From the NCBI RefSeq assembly GCF_035222485.1, contig NC_085920.1:1922001-1986000 (forward strand): a stretch of DNA of 64,000 bases. Reading direction: 5' to 3'. This DNA comes from Podospora pseudoanserina (Eukaryota > Ascomycota > Sordariomycetes > Sordariales > Podosporaceae). Below the pieces are notes generated by a model. It did no database searches and was not told the DNA's origin. It saw only the letters and a list, made by a program, of their open reading frames with translations. Below are positions 21,804-33,575 of this stretch, piece after piece; positions within the stretch are counted from its first letter, which is position 1, and each line of letters starts with the position of its first letter. The position numbers were made by a program, and so were the translations under genes.

Positions 21804-23878
21804 CTAAACCTCACCTTCCCTCGTACCAATAACATGGCAGAGTGAAACCAGCCTATACCACCCCTCTCCAACCCTTTCCAGATGGAGAGGCAAAGAACAA
21901 GACCCCAAGACAGCAACAATATCACCGCTTTGCACACCCCCCATATCAACCCCAATATACCCATTCTTTGTGCGAAACGGCACCGTATTCGCAGTCCTCA
22001 CAAACGGGCTATCCTCCATTTCCCACTGACGGTCCCAACTCTGTGCTTCATAAACCATTCTAGCGGTAAATATCATGTCTGACGGATCCAGGGTTTCACT
22101 CCTTTCCTCATCCACAATAGATCTGAACATCTCTTTTGCTCTCTCCAGGTTCATATCTCCGCATCCACCAGAAACGGGATACTTTCCGGTTGAACGACAG
22201 ACTTTGGCTCAGACGCAAAGACGCCGCGCCGGGCGGTTGTCTCCTCGAACAAGCGGCGGAGCACCGCTTGCACTGTCCAGAGGCCATTTCTTGGGTCCTT
22301 GCGAGGCGGCTCGCACAGCGTGGTGCACAGGGTTGTTTCGGCCTTTTCGTCAAAAAGGGAACTCCGCGACAGATCTGATCCGGTACCGTTGCCAGCTTGG
22401 GGTCAGTTTGTTAGTCTTGGGAGGCATGGGGCGGTAGGCTTGCACTTCTGCCACCTCGTCCATCACAATGCCATGAACCCGCAGAGTTTTCCCGTCAACA
22501 ATGATGGATCTTGCCGCGGATGGGGCGCCGCGATTTGCGTGGTGGTAATTCCTAATCGGGAAATTCTTATGACGAACGCAATCGGGAACTCATGGTGGAA
22601 GCTTGAACTGTGAGTCCGACTGGGCGTCTGCCATGGTGATAAAAAGTTGGGCAAGGTCGCTTGTCATACGGACCATGTTGGCGGCGAAACTTGTGTAGAC
22701 TTCAGCCACGGGTGCATCATAGTCTATCTTGATGCCAATGTCAGCGACATTAGCCAGACCGTACAGCTTGTCTCTTGGGTCAATGCAATCTCGAACGGCA
22801 GTGCGCAAAACCAGTGAGCTCAGTAGCCCATAAGGTTTCGTGTTGGGAAACCTTCTCAGCCTGCGAGTGATTGTAATGTCTGTGCTCCAAGTATTGGCTT
22901 CGATATCGAGAAAGACGCTGCTGACCGTCTTCCAAACTTTGGTACCGACGCCCTCTGGAACTACGTTGGAGTGGATAATAGCGTTAATAGGCTTGCTCCA
23001 TATCCAGTCGGTTATCCTATCAATATCCTGAACGTAGCATACATGGTCTCCAATGATCAACAATGTTTTCGGCGAAAGAACAGTCTCCTGAAATGTCCAC
23101 ACACGGCTCCAATACACGTGCTGATAGAAAACCGGAGTCCTGAGGAGGGTAATGATATCGCCCAGCTCATCAACCGTGTCGACATAGGACTTGTCCTTGA
23201 GCGGCGTCAACCTGGGGTTTTCGCCCTGCATGTCGGGATGTTCCAAATCCTGGCAAAGCGTGTTGAGGAAGCGAAACACCTTGGCGTCGTGTTCTTCAGC
23301 CTCGGAGCCAAGAAGACAAAGAGCCTCGTGGCATGAGGTGTAAATCGACCCCATAAAGCGAACCTGGTCGTTGCGCTCGGGGATGTTGCACTGATTGATG
23401 CTATCTGCATCAACCCATAGCGGACGGGAGGGGAATTCGGATTTAGAAACCACTTCAGGGCAAGCACGAGGTTTTGGGTCGCTTGGAAGGGCAGCCCATT
23501 GACCGTGATCTCTTCGGCAATCGATGCATTGCCCCAAACATAAGACAGAGCATAGTAACCTGTTCTTGTCGTCGCCTTATCGAAAGGGTCTGCCCAGAGC
23601 CGGCAGGCGATGGGTTCACCAGGTGCTGATGTGACCGAGAGGAGACGGATGCTGAAGGATGATGAACCATCCTCATTCTGAGTTGAAATGGGAAGTAGAA
23701 TTGGGTTGTAGAGTTGCGCCGCAATCTTAAAGTTTGGGCTGGCGATGTTGCTGTTGTGAATTTCGGGTTTGCCAGGTGGTAAGGACAGAGGTCGCGGCGT
23801 GTGGGCCCCATGCAGGCTCTCAAAACACTGACCTTTATCGTCAGAAATCCGAAAAGCATCTTGGTCATATATCAACAT
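21804..23878 (-). pseudogene. HET-domain (heterokaryon incompatibility) gene, decayed
   Basis: The minus strand carries the hallmarks of a HET-domain protein in the right order. Block 1 is YYALSYVWGNAS, and block 2 is LWVDADSINQCNIPERNDQV. VYWSRVWTFQETVLSPKTL and DPRDKLYGLANVADIGIKID follow. The HET C-terminal pattern GDIVAVLGSCSLPLHLERVG appears near 21900. The pieces lie in more than one frame and are separated by about three to five breaks, so the locus reads as a host pseudogene. HET proteins trigger cell death on contact with incompatible partners (family knowledge), and their genes are often lost or inactivated. A probable start ATG is at 23878. Confidence 0.75.
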
Positions 23879-24058
23879 TGACTTTTGTATTGCCTTTCCA
23901 AACCGCCACTCGCTTAGCAAAATAATTGCAACCCTAGCAATTTCCCCCTTGACCACCAGTTCACAAGTCACCACCTCCTGCAAAAAGGACAAACACTGAT
24001 ACCAAAAAATGCCAAAAGCAATTCCAACACTTCATTCACATACTGGAAATGACTGAGC

Positions 24059-24132
24059 CGCCCACGGCGAGACTCGAACTCGCAACATTCAGATTAAAAG
24101 TCTGACGCGCTAACCAATTGCGCCACGCGGGC
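24059..24132 (-). tRNA. tRNA-Lys (anticodon UUU)
   Basis: On the minus strand GCCCGCG and CGTGGGC form the acceptor stem with one G-U pair, with G as discriminator base. The D arm contains TGGCGCAATTGGTTAGCGC. The anticodon arm TCAGA-CTTTTAA-TCTGA places TTT at positions 34-36, and the T arm is GCGAG-TTCGAGT-CTCGC. There is no intron. The 74-nt cloverleaf is complete, without encoded CCA, as expected in a nuclear genome. Confidence 0.95.
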
Positions 24133-24528
24133 TGTTGACAAGCTTCCCATTATGAATGACTTGTCGTTGGCAGCCCTGTTCAGCACAACCCTTTATGAAT
24201 CTCTCCATATCCTCCTCAACCTACAAGCCCAAGTCGCCATCAAACATGAGGTCATTCCCCTTGGCATCAACAACCGGAAACCCATCTCGCCACTGTAAAA
24301 GCATCCCCATGAGCCCCTCAGAGTACCTTGATTTTTGACCAACGTGATTCCAAACATTCCACTCCCTGACTCATGAATAATGAATCGCGGGCCGAATCTT
24401 GACAATGACCATATCTCGTTCCTTGTTTCTGGGTCGGCACGTCGGTTGATCCCAAATGCAACTTCCCCGAGCGCCACAAACGCCTCAAATGCTACCCGCC
24501 AGCAGCCGCAAGCCACAGCGGAATGCAT
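24133..24528 (-). other. Possible gene fragment beside the tRNA
   Basis: From ATG 24528 the minus strand gives MHSAVACGCWRVAFEAFVAL and, later, FGPRFIIHESGSGMFGITLV. The more protein-like continuation (LQWRDGFPVVDAKGNDLMF) is in the next frame and meets a stop after DGDLGL. It may be a remnant of a longer gene, possibly linked to the adjacent decayed HET locus. No family was recognised. Confidence 0.25.
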
Positions 24529-25927
24529 ACCCGACCTGAGGGAAGGGAGGGAGAAAAGCTGTCAAGCTTCAAGCCTTCAGTTCCATCCCCAGCGGTCTTG
24601 TGACAAAAGAACCCGTACAGCTCAGATTCCAGCCCTGAACAATGACGTCCTCTCCATCATCTTCAGCCTCCTTTGTTACATCAAAACCTAAATTTCAGCC
24701 CCCCCAGCCCCAGCCCCAGCCACACCCCTGATGACGTCACTCCCCTAAGTAACCCCAAGGCCGAATTCGCCCAACCCACCACGCAGCGGCAAAAAAAAAA
24801 ACAACCGCTCGTGACGCACCTAGGGTCCAACAGGTGCATGTCCCAGCTTCCCGGATCGAAATGGCACCACCCCATCTCCCAGGATACCACCACTAATAAC
24901 GAACCCATTGTCCCCTCATCAACGGAGCATTTTAACAATCCGATCTCGCATCATGTGGCTCAACACCAAGCAAGGAACAAGCATATAACAAACAAACTGT
25001 TCATCTGATCAATTCAGCAACAGGCAATGCCCTGCTCTACTTGCTTTTGCCTCTTTCTCCTCGTTGTTGTAGGCTACCTCCCTCGCATCTTTGCAAGTAG
25101 ACATGGACAACACCGCGGTGACAGTAACGCCCAACGTAGGGAGTAATCATAGATCCTATCTACATAAAGTCCCTTATTCTGCACCAAACAACCCAAGTTC
25201 CAGAACCTCCTCCTTTCTCCATCAGAATAATAAACAGAAAGCAACAAAAAGAACCAAATGGGAAGTTTTCTTCTCCAGTGAAGTCAAGTAAGAGTAAAAC
25301 ACCAACAAAAAAAAAGACAATAAAAAATAAAAAGCAATCCTGTCAAAATAAAAGTGAATAAACGCCACGTTCATGTAGTTTGTCCCAATGCCCGTCCCCC
25401 AAATAAAAATCACATACCACCCCTTTGATCCCAGTGCCAGTATACAGAGCGATTGTGTGGTTGTTTTTCGCTCGACTGTGCCAGAAAAAGCTTCATTCTC
25501 TCTATGCCCTCTCAAAGGCACCCCCGAGCGTGCCGGTTGGGAGAAAAAAACTAAGGGATGTCATGTCTTCTCTCTTTTCTTTTCTTATCCCATGAGCCGC
25601 CAAACCGAGATGCGCGTCGTGGTATCGTTTAAAAATAAAAAGCAAGAAGCGCTAAACAAAGGTGCGCAGCAAACGCCGGTGTCCTGTAAGACCATTCCCA
25701 AATTATGATGTGTTTTTGAGCGGGGAGTCTCGTATCTCCCTGTGCCCGGTTCTGTTGGTGCTTTCGTCGAGGTGAGGTATTGGTTTGAGGTAATGGATAG
25801 TTTTGTCGGCGAAGCGGTGCACCATGCCCGTCTGTTGTCCGGTGGCAGGTAGCGACTTCATCGGGCGTCCACGAAATGTTCGAACCCTCGATCCATCGTC
25901 CCGAAGCATTCCAGCATAAAACTTGAA
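24529..25927. other. Intergenic, low-complexity; no gene seen
   Basis: CA- and A-rich stretches, a short CAGCCC repeat near 24695-24725, and AT-rich runs at 25230-25370. This is the 3' side of the SCOC-like gene. Confidence 0.45.
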
Positions 25928-26442
25928 TTATTTCTTTGCGCGGCTGCTAGAGGCGGTGATTTTGCTCGTCGTCATAAGATCGCCGATGTATTTTTGCAGA
26001 AACTTGTTGTGGTTGTCGAGCTTGTCATGTTCCTCCTTGACGGCCTCTATTCGGTTGAACAACACAATGAGCGAATCCTGCAGCGCTTTTGCGTGCCTAT
26101 ACAGCTGTTAGCCCATGCCTGGCGTGGTCTTTGGTTCTTGTCGCGATGCGCTGCCAGGACTGACCTTTGTAGCTCTTGTCTGGCTTCCTTTCCCAGATGC
26201 TCAATGTCCTCGCTCGTTCTTCTCGGGCTCATGCTCCTCACATCATCTGGCGCAAAGTCTGTTTCCATCGGCCCGACAGAAGCATCCCGAGAGACAATCA
26301 TGGTACCGCTGCTCTTTCGACTGGGGAGGCGAGGTCGTGTTGGAACGGGTCCATGAAGGACATCGATATGGTCGCGCGATGTGCCGGAGCCTGAATCCGA
26401 CCAGTCTGGGCTCTGAGATTTCTGCGGGCTAAGGTCACCCAT
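25928..26442 (-). CDS. Short coiled-coil protein of the SCOC/Slo1 type
   Basis: Two exons, 26442-26165 and 26096-25928, with a 68-nt intron (GTCAGT...GCTAAC...TAG), give 148 residues in frame. The N-terminal half is Ser/Pro-rich and disordered. The C-terminal half is one coiled coil, LIVLFNRIEAVKEEHDKLDN then HNKFLQKYIGDLMTTSKITA. The E-V-K-E-E-x-x-K-L-x-x-x-N-x-x-L-x-x-Y-I-x-x-L-M pattern is that of short coiled-coil proteins (human SCOC, yeast Slo1), which bind Arl1-type GTPases at the Golgi and act in traffic or autophagy (family knowledge). The start codon is the first in-frame ATG giving a hydrophilic N-terminus; the frame upstream looks like leader sequence. Confidence 0.8.
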
Positions 26443-29400
26443 GATAGAGGTGTATAATCGAACTGCAGTATCCGTCGACGAGTGGGTGCGAGATTTTCGT
26501 CGATGGGCTGTGGTTGAGCCGTAGGGGAGCGGTGTGTGGGAATGTCGGGCTAGTGTTGGATGGGGTCCGTCTTGGTAGAGCCGTGTATGTATGTAATGGA
26601 GGGAAAGAAGACTAATAAGAAAAGCCAGCTCCTCCTTCACCGTCACTTAAGCTACCTTGCTATTGCCACCATTCGCCAATCTGCGTGGCACAGGGCTGAA
26701 GTGTCGTTGTAGTGCTTGAAGTAAGCGGAGAGAGGGCCGGGAGGGCGTGGCAGAGAGAGAAAGTTGCAGCACAACTCTGTGTGGGAACTAGAGATGGGGT
26801 GTTTGGTGTGAAAAAAGGGTAGCGCAGGGAGGTGGCAGCGAAACACTGTCGCGCTGGTGGGTCGAGGGCAGCCGTCGTGGGTTCAACTCGTGGTGGATGT
26901 CGTGGGTCCCCGCGGAGGCTTGTTGGGATGGTCACTGGTGGGAGGCCAGAAAAGGGGACCAACACAAGCCCACAGTTAAAAGATGTGTCACGCCCTAAGA
27001 AGAGACGGCGGAAACTTCCGGCAGAAAAGACAGCCTCCGTTTACCGTTTGGAGCTTGTTTGCGAAGAACGGGTAAGCTGAGAGGTTGGCGTGCTGGTCAG
27101 GAGATGAAAAGGTGAGCAAGCGTCCTGTTTTTCCCTCCCGCGATCAGCAAAGACGTGCCTTGCTGTGGTGGATTTTCTCGGCGTCCAAGGGCGGGCGAAT
27201 TGGCTTCTGGCGCAAGAGGGGGCGGGAGGGGTATCTAGCTCGCTGGCTCGGTTGTGGTCACAAGGAGCGGAGGGCCGGGGGCCTGTTTTGGGTTGCTTGC
27301 TGCGGAAAGCGAAACGTCGATCGGAGGGAGTAGGTAGAGAGAGACTGGCGATTAGCCGCGCGAGCGAGTGGTCGTCGCTTGTGAGTACGAGGCTTTTAAG
27401 GTCTTTCGATGTCAGGATAGGTAAGGTATCTAGATGTCTGGATATCTGGATAGTACCCAGGAAGGCTCAACCGATGTCGATTTGGTCGTTCTCGTGGCAC
27501 CTGTCTTGTCTCTGTCCCTTTCTTCCCCAGGCGCCACATGCGCGGGTCCATGGCCGACTCCTCCGCCGAAAAAAGAGTTGGCGTTTCTGCCTCAGGCAGC
27601 GGTCCCCTGCTTTTCCTGCCGTCGGTTTTTTCCAGGATTAGCACGATGTCGTCAGTCCACCACAGCGGATAGGCGCCTTGATTGGCTGCGTCATGCAGCC
27701 CACCACGGCCAAAACCCCCAAGGTCCGACAAGGGGTCAGCAGTTCATGATGAAATGGCTGCAGATTTTCATGGGAATCCCATTCCTCCTGTCTGCCCAAC
27801 AAGCGAAATGCCATTTGTCCCCACCCACCTCGCTGCCGACCCCCTCATCCGGCACCTATGGAAAGAGCTTCCTTTTTGCTTCGACACATCAGGTACCTTA
27901 TTACCCTGCAGATGTCAATCCGAGCCCATCAAACTTTTCTTCCCTCCTCCTCTCTTTTTTTTCCGAGCTGTTTGCATTGCTCGTCCTCTTCCAGCTGCGT
28001 CATGGATTACACCGTCGCATCCCGCTCTGCGGTACATAGGTCCACGGTAGTGTCACCGGACACCCAACCCACCATAATAATTCGACAGTGTTTCTCCCAA
28101 GCTCTTCAACCACCAGAGTCATCCAAGGCAAGGCATTGCCAGTCAGCAACTAACTATACCTCTCCTAATGAGATGAACATAGAGAGGAGAGGAGAGGATA
28201 GGATAACAGGGAGTACAGATGGCACAGCACCGTTGCGCTGTGACCACTCGATGGGCATGTTTGCCAAACCCTTGCAGTCGTCGTTCCCTGTTTTGGCGAC
28301 CAAAATCCAACCGTCCACACCGTTGTGTCTCTCCCCCCCACCCGCCGCTGACGAATCGACACCGTGGGGACCGGGATAAGACCCTGAAAGCCGCTTCGCA
28401 CAGTGCTGGTGTACGCGAGGTGCTTCATGCGTCTGAACACCGCTGTCGGCACTGGGGAAGTTGGTGTCTCATATACAAGCACTGATTCTGCGAGCAGGAG
28501 GTGTCGATGAGGACTGCCACTACTACACTTCAGTCATCAAACATCGACATGTCGACATGCCCGATACTGTCTGTCACAGAAAGACTCCAAACCTTTGCAT
28601 ATTTAGCCTTTATTGGTTCCCACTCCTCCGTCTATCTTGGGTGCTTCCAAGAAGCTTGTCCAACACACTACCACGCAACGTGTAAAGCCAAGCTACACGG
28701 GCAACGTAGCCGTGAAAATAACCACGGCAACACGGTACCCGAGCGCGGAATTTGGTGTCAGGGGAATGCCAGATGGAAACCGATCAGCATCTCATCGAGC
28801 AAGACATTGGTGTATATCATCGGTACGATGTACAGATATTCACCCCCAGACATTGCACAGATGGGTTTCCCAGTCAGCCCTCAGCACGTCTCGCACTGTG
28901 TCCACGACCGTCGATCATCCAGTCCAATGTCCGCAAACCAATCTCTCGCCAGAAAACTTGACGCGGGATCAACCCTACAGACCACCCCTCGTTGGTTACA
29001 CCGTGTCACCGACTCAGCTGCTTTCCCCGCTACACAATTTACCTCGCCCCCGAACAGCCCGCCATAACGTCAGTCTAGCGGTGGACTCACCACACACGGC
29101 AAAGCTCCCCGTCCTATCACCTTCTCCATTCCGTTATGACCTGCTCCTGTGCTTCTCGTGAGACCACGACATGGTCAACACGCTGTGGGATTCTTACACG
29201 TCTTGAACTGTACAAGTGGCCGGTGACAGCACACGGTAAACACTCACCGACGCCCCTCCCCTCACCTCGACCCAGTTATCAAAACCTTTGAGGACACAAT
29301 AGGTTTGCTTCCTTGGGCACAATCGGCAATTCGGCACTCTGCCCATAGGTGCCAAGACCATTTCCTAGAAACTGGGCGCCCTGTTGCATATCTTGTCGTG

Positions 29401-30704
29401 ATGGACTTTTCTCCGGCGGGATAATACCTCCGGTCTGGGAGTCTGGGCACACCGTCGTTGATGAGGGGAGGACTGCGATCCTCGGACAACCCATTACGGC
29501 ATCCCTGGTCTTGGCCCTCGGCACTATCACCAACCTCAGCGCAACACTAGACTTGAAGTGTCCAAGATGTATCTCTGCACAGCATGTCGTTTGGTATTGG
29601 GCGAGGCTAGATCGTGATAGGAACCCACGATCCACTCTAGTCCTGCTGCTGCCTGTATCAACTGATGCTGCTGCACCTGACATGCATAGTTTTTTCCCAC
29701 TAGCCATCTACCTACAGGATCATGTTCTGCAGTGCTACATGCTGTGTTACTTTGCAAAGATCTTCAGGCTGTGAGGAGAGCTGAGAAATCAAAATAGGTT
29801 CATAGCCCCCAGTGGCTCAGTTAGGAACTATGTATTCTAGTACCCCTCCTCTTCATGAAGATAATATGGATTTCACGATCGAACAATCATACCAGTGATC
29901 GGGTTTCGTAGTTGCTATGAGGAAATCTAGCCGCAGGACTACCGCAGACGTCAGCAGGGCGCAGCGTAGGTACCGTTGGGGTAGGGTAAGCTGAGCGGGA
30001 CGTGCCGCCCCCCGGTTCTATGATCGTAGTAGAAAGAACTATGGTGTAACAAGGTCTTTGTTGCTGGCTACATTGCACCTTTGTGCAATACAGATACATG
30101 GGGTATTTGGTCAGTTTCAACCCACGTCTTTTTGAGATATCAGGTACTTGGTGATGTTTTTGGAAAATTTTGGGGCCATAATCTCCGGCCACGTCACGTG
30201 GTAGATGCAAAATACGAGATATGATGGGTCGGGAAATTTGATGATCAATATAGGAAGTATACGTTGGATGTGTTTTCTCCACTGTGATCTCTCTCGTTGT
30301 CGTGGCGGCTATTGAGTGGAAAGGCGGGTTGAACTACGTGGATGGTACCTTGCATGGGGAAAGTCCGCAGTGTTAATTCAAGCTTACGTATGTTCTGTGA
30401 AATCTCCGAGGGCTCCGATGTTGCAAGGTTTGGAAATGGAGATTAGGTCAATCCTATGATATGAAAAAGAACACGTGGGCATGTGAGGGATGGGGATGGG
30501 GACTGATCGGCTGAGGCAAAAAAAGGGTTGGTGGTGATCTGGTAGATCTGGAGATGAAACACGAGGTATAAATCGATTGGTGGAGACGAGTTGAGTTGTT
30601 GTTGATAAATGCCTTGATATAGGTTCAAAAGACAGAGAAAAAAAAAAGGAGGTGATTGTGGTGCAATCAGGCAAAAGACAAGTGAAGATGTGCTTGGATG
30701 TGTA
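26443..30704. other. 4.2-kb spacer without a supportable gene
   Basis: Many overlapping short frames up to about 200 codons occur, but none shows a domain, signal peptide or consistent splice pattern. GAGAGGAGAG simple sequence lies at 28180-28200. The first part is GC-rich with GGCGGGAGGGG-like tracts and probably holds the promoter of the SCOC-like gene. Non-coding RNA is possible but not visible. Confidence 0.45.
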
Positions 30705-30826
30705 TGACTAGAGTGAGATTCGAACTCACGCCCCTTACGAGACCACGGAACTCTGGAAGTGGAGTTGAGATTAAGGGTTTGAAAGAAACCTTAACGTGGC
30801 GCCTTAGACCGCTCGGCCATCTAGCC
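30705..30826 (-). tRNA. tRNA-Leu (anticodon UAA) with 42-nt intron
   Basis: On the minus strand GGCTAGA pairs with TCTAGTC (acceptor), discriminator A. GATGGCCGAGCGGTCTAAGGC gives the D arm typical of class II tRNA-Leu. The anticodon stem is GCCAC/GTGGT. The anticodon TAA is followed by a purine and then an intron at plus-strand 30748-30789, the canonical position after base 37. A long variable arm (CTCGTAAGGGGC) and the T arm GTGAG-TTCGAAT-CTCAC complete the gene. Confidence 0.92.
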
Positions 30827-31444
30827 TGACAATTATTGTGATGTTGGGATGGTTGAGAGGGTGAGCTTATGAGTGAGAAGTTTTTGTGGGTGTGCACGAC
30901 TCAGTGGGTGCTGGTCTTGGCAGGGCTTTTTGGAGGTGGAGATGAGGGTGGGTTGCCGGGTTAACACAGACTCGGGATGGAAGAAGGGGGCTATATAGGG
31001 GGACGCTTTGGACATGACCAAGTTGCAGCACTATCCACTGCCAGCTAGGTAGCAAGCAATATAAGTATCACAGGCTCGTGCTCTACCCCACTGACATGGT
31101 GGTTACTACCTAGCTAGTAAATGATACATTATTGTTTACATGTTAGCCTTACTCAGTGCTTCATCGTGTAAGCAGGCTGTCCTGCATGCGAGATCTTAAT
31201 CAGGGAGGATGCCGAGATGGAAGGGGGCTAAATTGTCTCGCATGTGGAGGCATGGGACAGTCAGGAAAAACCTGGGCCCCTTCTGATCTGGAATTCTGGC
31301 TGCCGAGTTGTGAAACCCTGGATCTTGTATCGTCTAGTAAGCACACCAGACCCACAGGATGTTTTCTTCAATTCCTTGTCCATGTTCCTTATTTTGAAAA
31401 GCGTTTGGGATTCACCTTCAAAAAAATGATATACAAGGCCTCTG
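30827..31444. other. Intergenic; small inverted repeat, no gene
   Basis: AGCTAGGTAG near 31043-31052 is repeated in inverted orientation (CTACCTAGCT) at about 31108-31117, giving a possible hairpin of about 75 bp. No gene is seen. Confidence 0.4.
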
Positions 31445-32383
31445 CTATAACTCTTTCAACCTTTCACTCTCAGAATCCTTGCCCGCCACGCTGGCACCAT
31501 CTCTTAACTCCTCCTGGACCTCCCTCACAATATCCATAAACCAGCTCGCACTGACAGCAGTCAACACATGCCACCACCCATGCAACTCCAACACCCAAGC
31601 CCAAGGTAACCCCATCTTCACCCTCAGGCTCCTCAGCTCCGTACAAAACTCCAAGTCAATATTCCAAAGCGCATATCCGATTAACAACAACCACAGCGTC
31701 CTCCTCCCCCTCTTCTTCCACGATACCCTCTTCGCTTCCGGAAACGGCGGGTTTCTCCAAAGAAACAAGTAGTGCCCTCGGATGGTGATCAAAACCAACG
31801 CCAGCCCAAAGGCAGAAGCATGGTAAATGATCTTGCCATTCGAGATGTAAAACGCCGAAAAGAGCGGAAACCCCACAGCCATCGACCAGTTGAGTATCCT
31901 GTCACGCTTCGTCCCAATGGTAAGAACACCTTGAAGCAAAGACCAGACAAGCCCTAACATGGCAAGCTCGTCGGCGAATTGCATTGACTGGCGGAGGGTA
32001 GCGTGAAAGGCAAAAGAGCCGATGCCGAGGACGAGGAGAGAGATGGACATGAAATCATATCTGGGGGAGAATAAGCCTTTGCTCCCAGGACCGTACATGT
32101 ACACAAGGGCGTAATAAACTATTGCCAGGTCAACAACTTTCACTTATTTGAGGCAAGGTGGTGGCATACCATATGCCAAGTTTGTCAAAGTGCTGATAAA
32201 CTCGGCAAAATATCTGCTGACGGCATAGTCCTCCTCACAAAAGCTAATTTGCACTCTTGTCAGCAGTCATACTCTCCCAATTCTCACAGCAACAAGAACG
32301 AACTTTGCAGCACTAGTTGGTGGACTCCAAACACCCTCCAGCGCGTGCGGATCGCCAGCAAAATGGCGGTTGTGATGTCCCAT
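31445..32383 (-). CDS. Alkaline ceramidase (phytoceramidase/dihydroceramidase, Ypc1/Ydc1 family)
   Basis: Three exons, 32383-32304, 32243-32170 and 32118-31445, with 60- and 51-nt introns, give 275 residues. The start MGHHNRHFAGDPHALEGVWS is followed by NFCEEDYAVSRYFAEFISTL, the conserved CEEDY segment. GIGSFAFHATLRQSMQFADE carries the His/Ser/Asp motif of the family, and LELHGWWHVLTAVSA near the C-terminus carries the zinc-binding His pair. About seven membrane segments are visible. The enzyme hydrolyses (phyto)ceramide to long-chain base plus fatty acid in the ER/Golgi (family knowledge). The first donor (AA|GTTCGT) is weak, but it restores the conserved NFCEEDY reading. The gene looks intact. 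Confidence 0.9.
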
Positions 32384-32667
32384 CTTGGCTTTCTTTCGCC
32401 GTTCTACCTTGTGCTGCAGGCTTGACAAAACTGACACAAACCGGCATGTCAAACAAGACGGGGCAGTCAACAAAAGTACCAACATCTCCTGCAAAGCCAC
32501 GTGAATCACTTACTACTACCTAGGTAGTCAGACTCAAAAAAAAACTTTTTTTATCTCGGTTAAGAACGGTTAGCCTAGAATTAGGCTTGTTTTCGCTTAA
32601 CTCTACACTCGCTATTTTCTAAAAATAATAATTTTACGCAACGCCTTTATAAATTAAATTTAAAACC
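32384..32667. other. AT-rich spacer
   Basis: Short upstream region of the ceramidase gene that turns strongly AT-rich after 32530 (TTATAAATTAAATTTAAAA). It borders the LTR-like sequence. Confidence 0.4.
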
Positions 32668-33098
32668 TGTGACGGCATACGGCAGAGAGCATGATATAGG
32701 GTTAGGGGTGCAGGGAGGAGAGGGAACAGGAGAGGGCTGAGGCCAATGGGAGAGCAGGAGGTAGCGAGGCTCACGGTCCAGGTGGACAGTACGGACCAAT
32801 GAGATGGGGACCGGGGACCGCGGCGGGCCTGACGGTTCAGCATCGGCCAATCAGGAGTGGACCGAGGACCGTCTATAAGTCAACGGTCCACGGTCCCTAG
32901 GTCTATATATACGGAGGAACTGGCTGGTATAGATAGACAGATCCGCAGTATGCAATACAAGTCACAATCGTTGGTATCTAGACTGTTGTGATTGAGACAA
33001 GCCATTTATTGTACACTGTTTAGCTGTACCGAACCAGGATTGTTCAGAAGTGCCTTCAACCGGTATCCCTTTCAGAGGTTCTGGATAGGGGTTCGTCA
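32668..33098. mobile_element. Probable solo LTR (Ty3/gypsy-like), fossil
   Basis: A 431-bp block of ordinary GC content begins TGTGACGGCATACGG and ends GGATAGGGGTTCGTCA. It therefore has TG...CA ends and lies inside AT-rich sequence. It contains a TATA box (CTATATATACGG near 32902), as expected for an LTR promoter. TGTGACG- and -TTCGTCA termini are common in fungal gypsy-type LTRs (general knowledge). No internal retroelement region and no clear flanking duplication are seen, so it would be an old solo LTR. The strand is uncertain. Confidence 0.45.
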
Positions 33099-33575
33099 TA
33101 TTAATCGCTAGATTTTTCCGAATAAAACAAACACATTATGTTTCCGTATTTGTAAAAAGTATTTATTCGCGCAGAGTATTTAGGAAAAAACCGCCTGGAT
33201 AGTGGTTTGGGGCGCGGCCACAGGCCTGAGTGTATGAGTGAGAAAGTAAGGCTCACGGAGGATTCGGGGGTTATTAATATTCGTAAAGAGAAAATGGAAA
33301 TTGTAATTAGTTTTAGTTACGGTAAATATAGCCGAACAGTCGTTAGACCCATTTCAGCTCAGAGTAATATTTACTGCGCTTACCTTTTACTTGCCTTATA
33401 AGACTAATACGGGCTGAGCCAAAGTTCTTATCGGGTATGACTATATAGGCACGCAAAAGAATTACGGTGCATTTGCAGCAATCAACAAAATCTATCCAAT
33501 CAAAATCAATATCCAAACGCTAGACCCCAAAATTGACCAGCCTTAAATTCAGCCCCACAACCTCCCTTCCTCCAG
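33099..33575. other. AT-rich relic sequence
   Basis: Contains AATAAAAC, GTAAAAAGTATTTATT and similar tracts. Probably mutated repeat remains next to the LTR-like block. No gene is seen. Confidence 0.4.

Noticed and set aside
26870-26900. GGGTTCAACTCG resembling a tRNA B box
   Set aside because: No acceptor stem or anticodon arm can be folded around it.
26443-28485. Several open frames of 100-200 codons around 27-28 kb on both strands
   Set aside because: They overlap each other in different frames, have no domains or splice logic, and lie in GC- and CT-rich promoter-like DNA.
31043-31117. Inverted AGCTAGGTAG repeat as a possible MITE
   Set aside because: Only about 10 bp match and no target-site duplication is visible.
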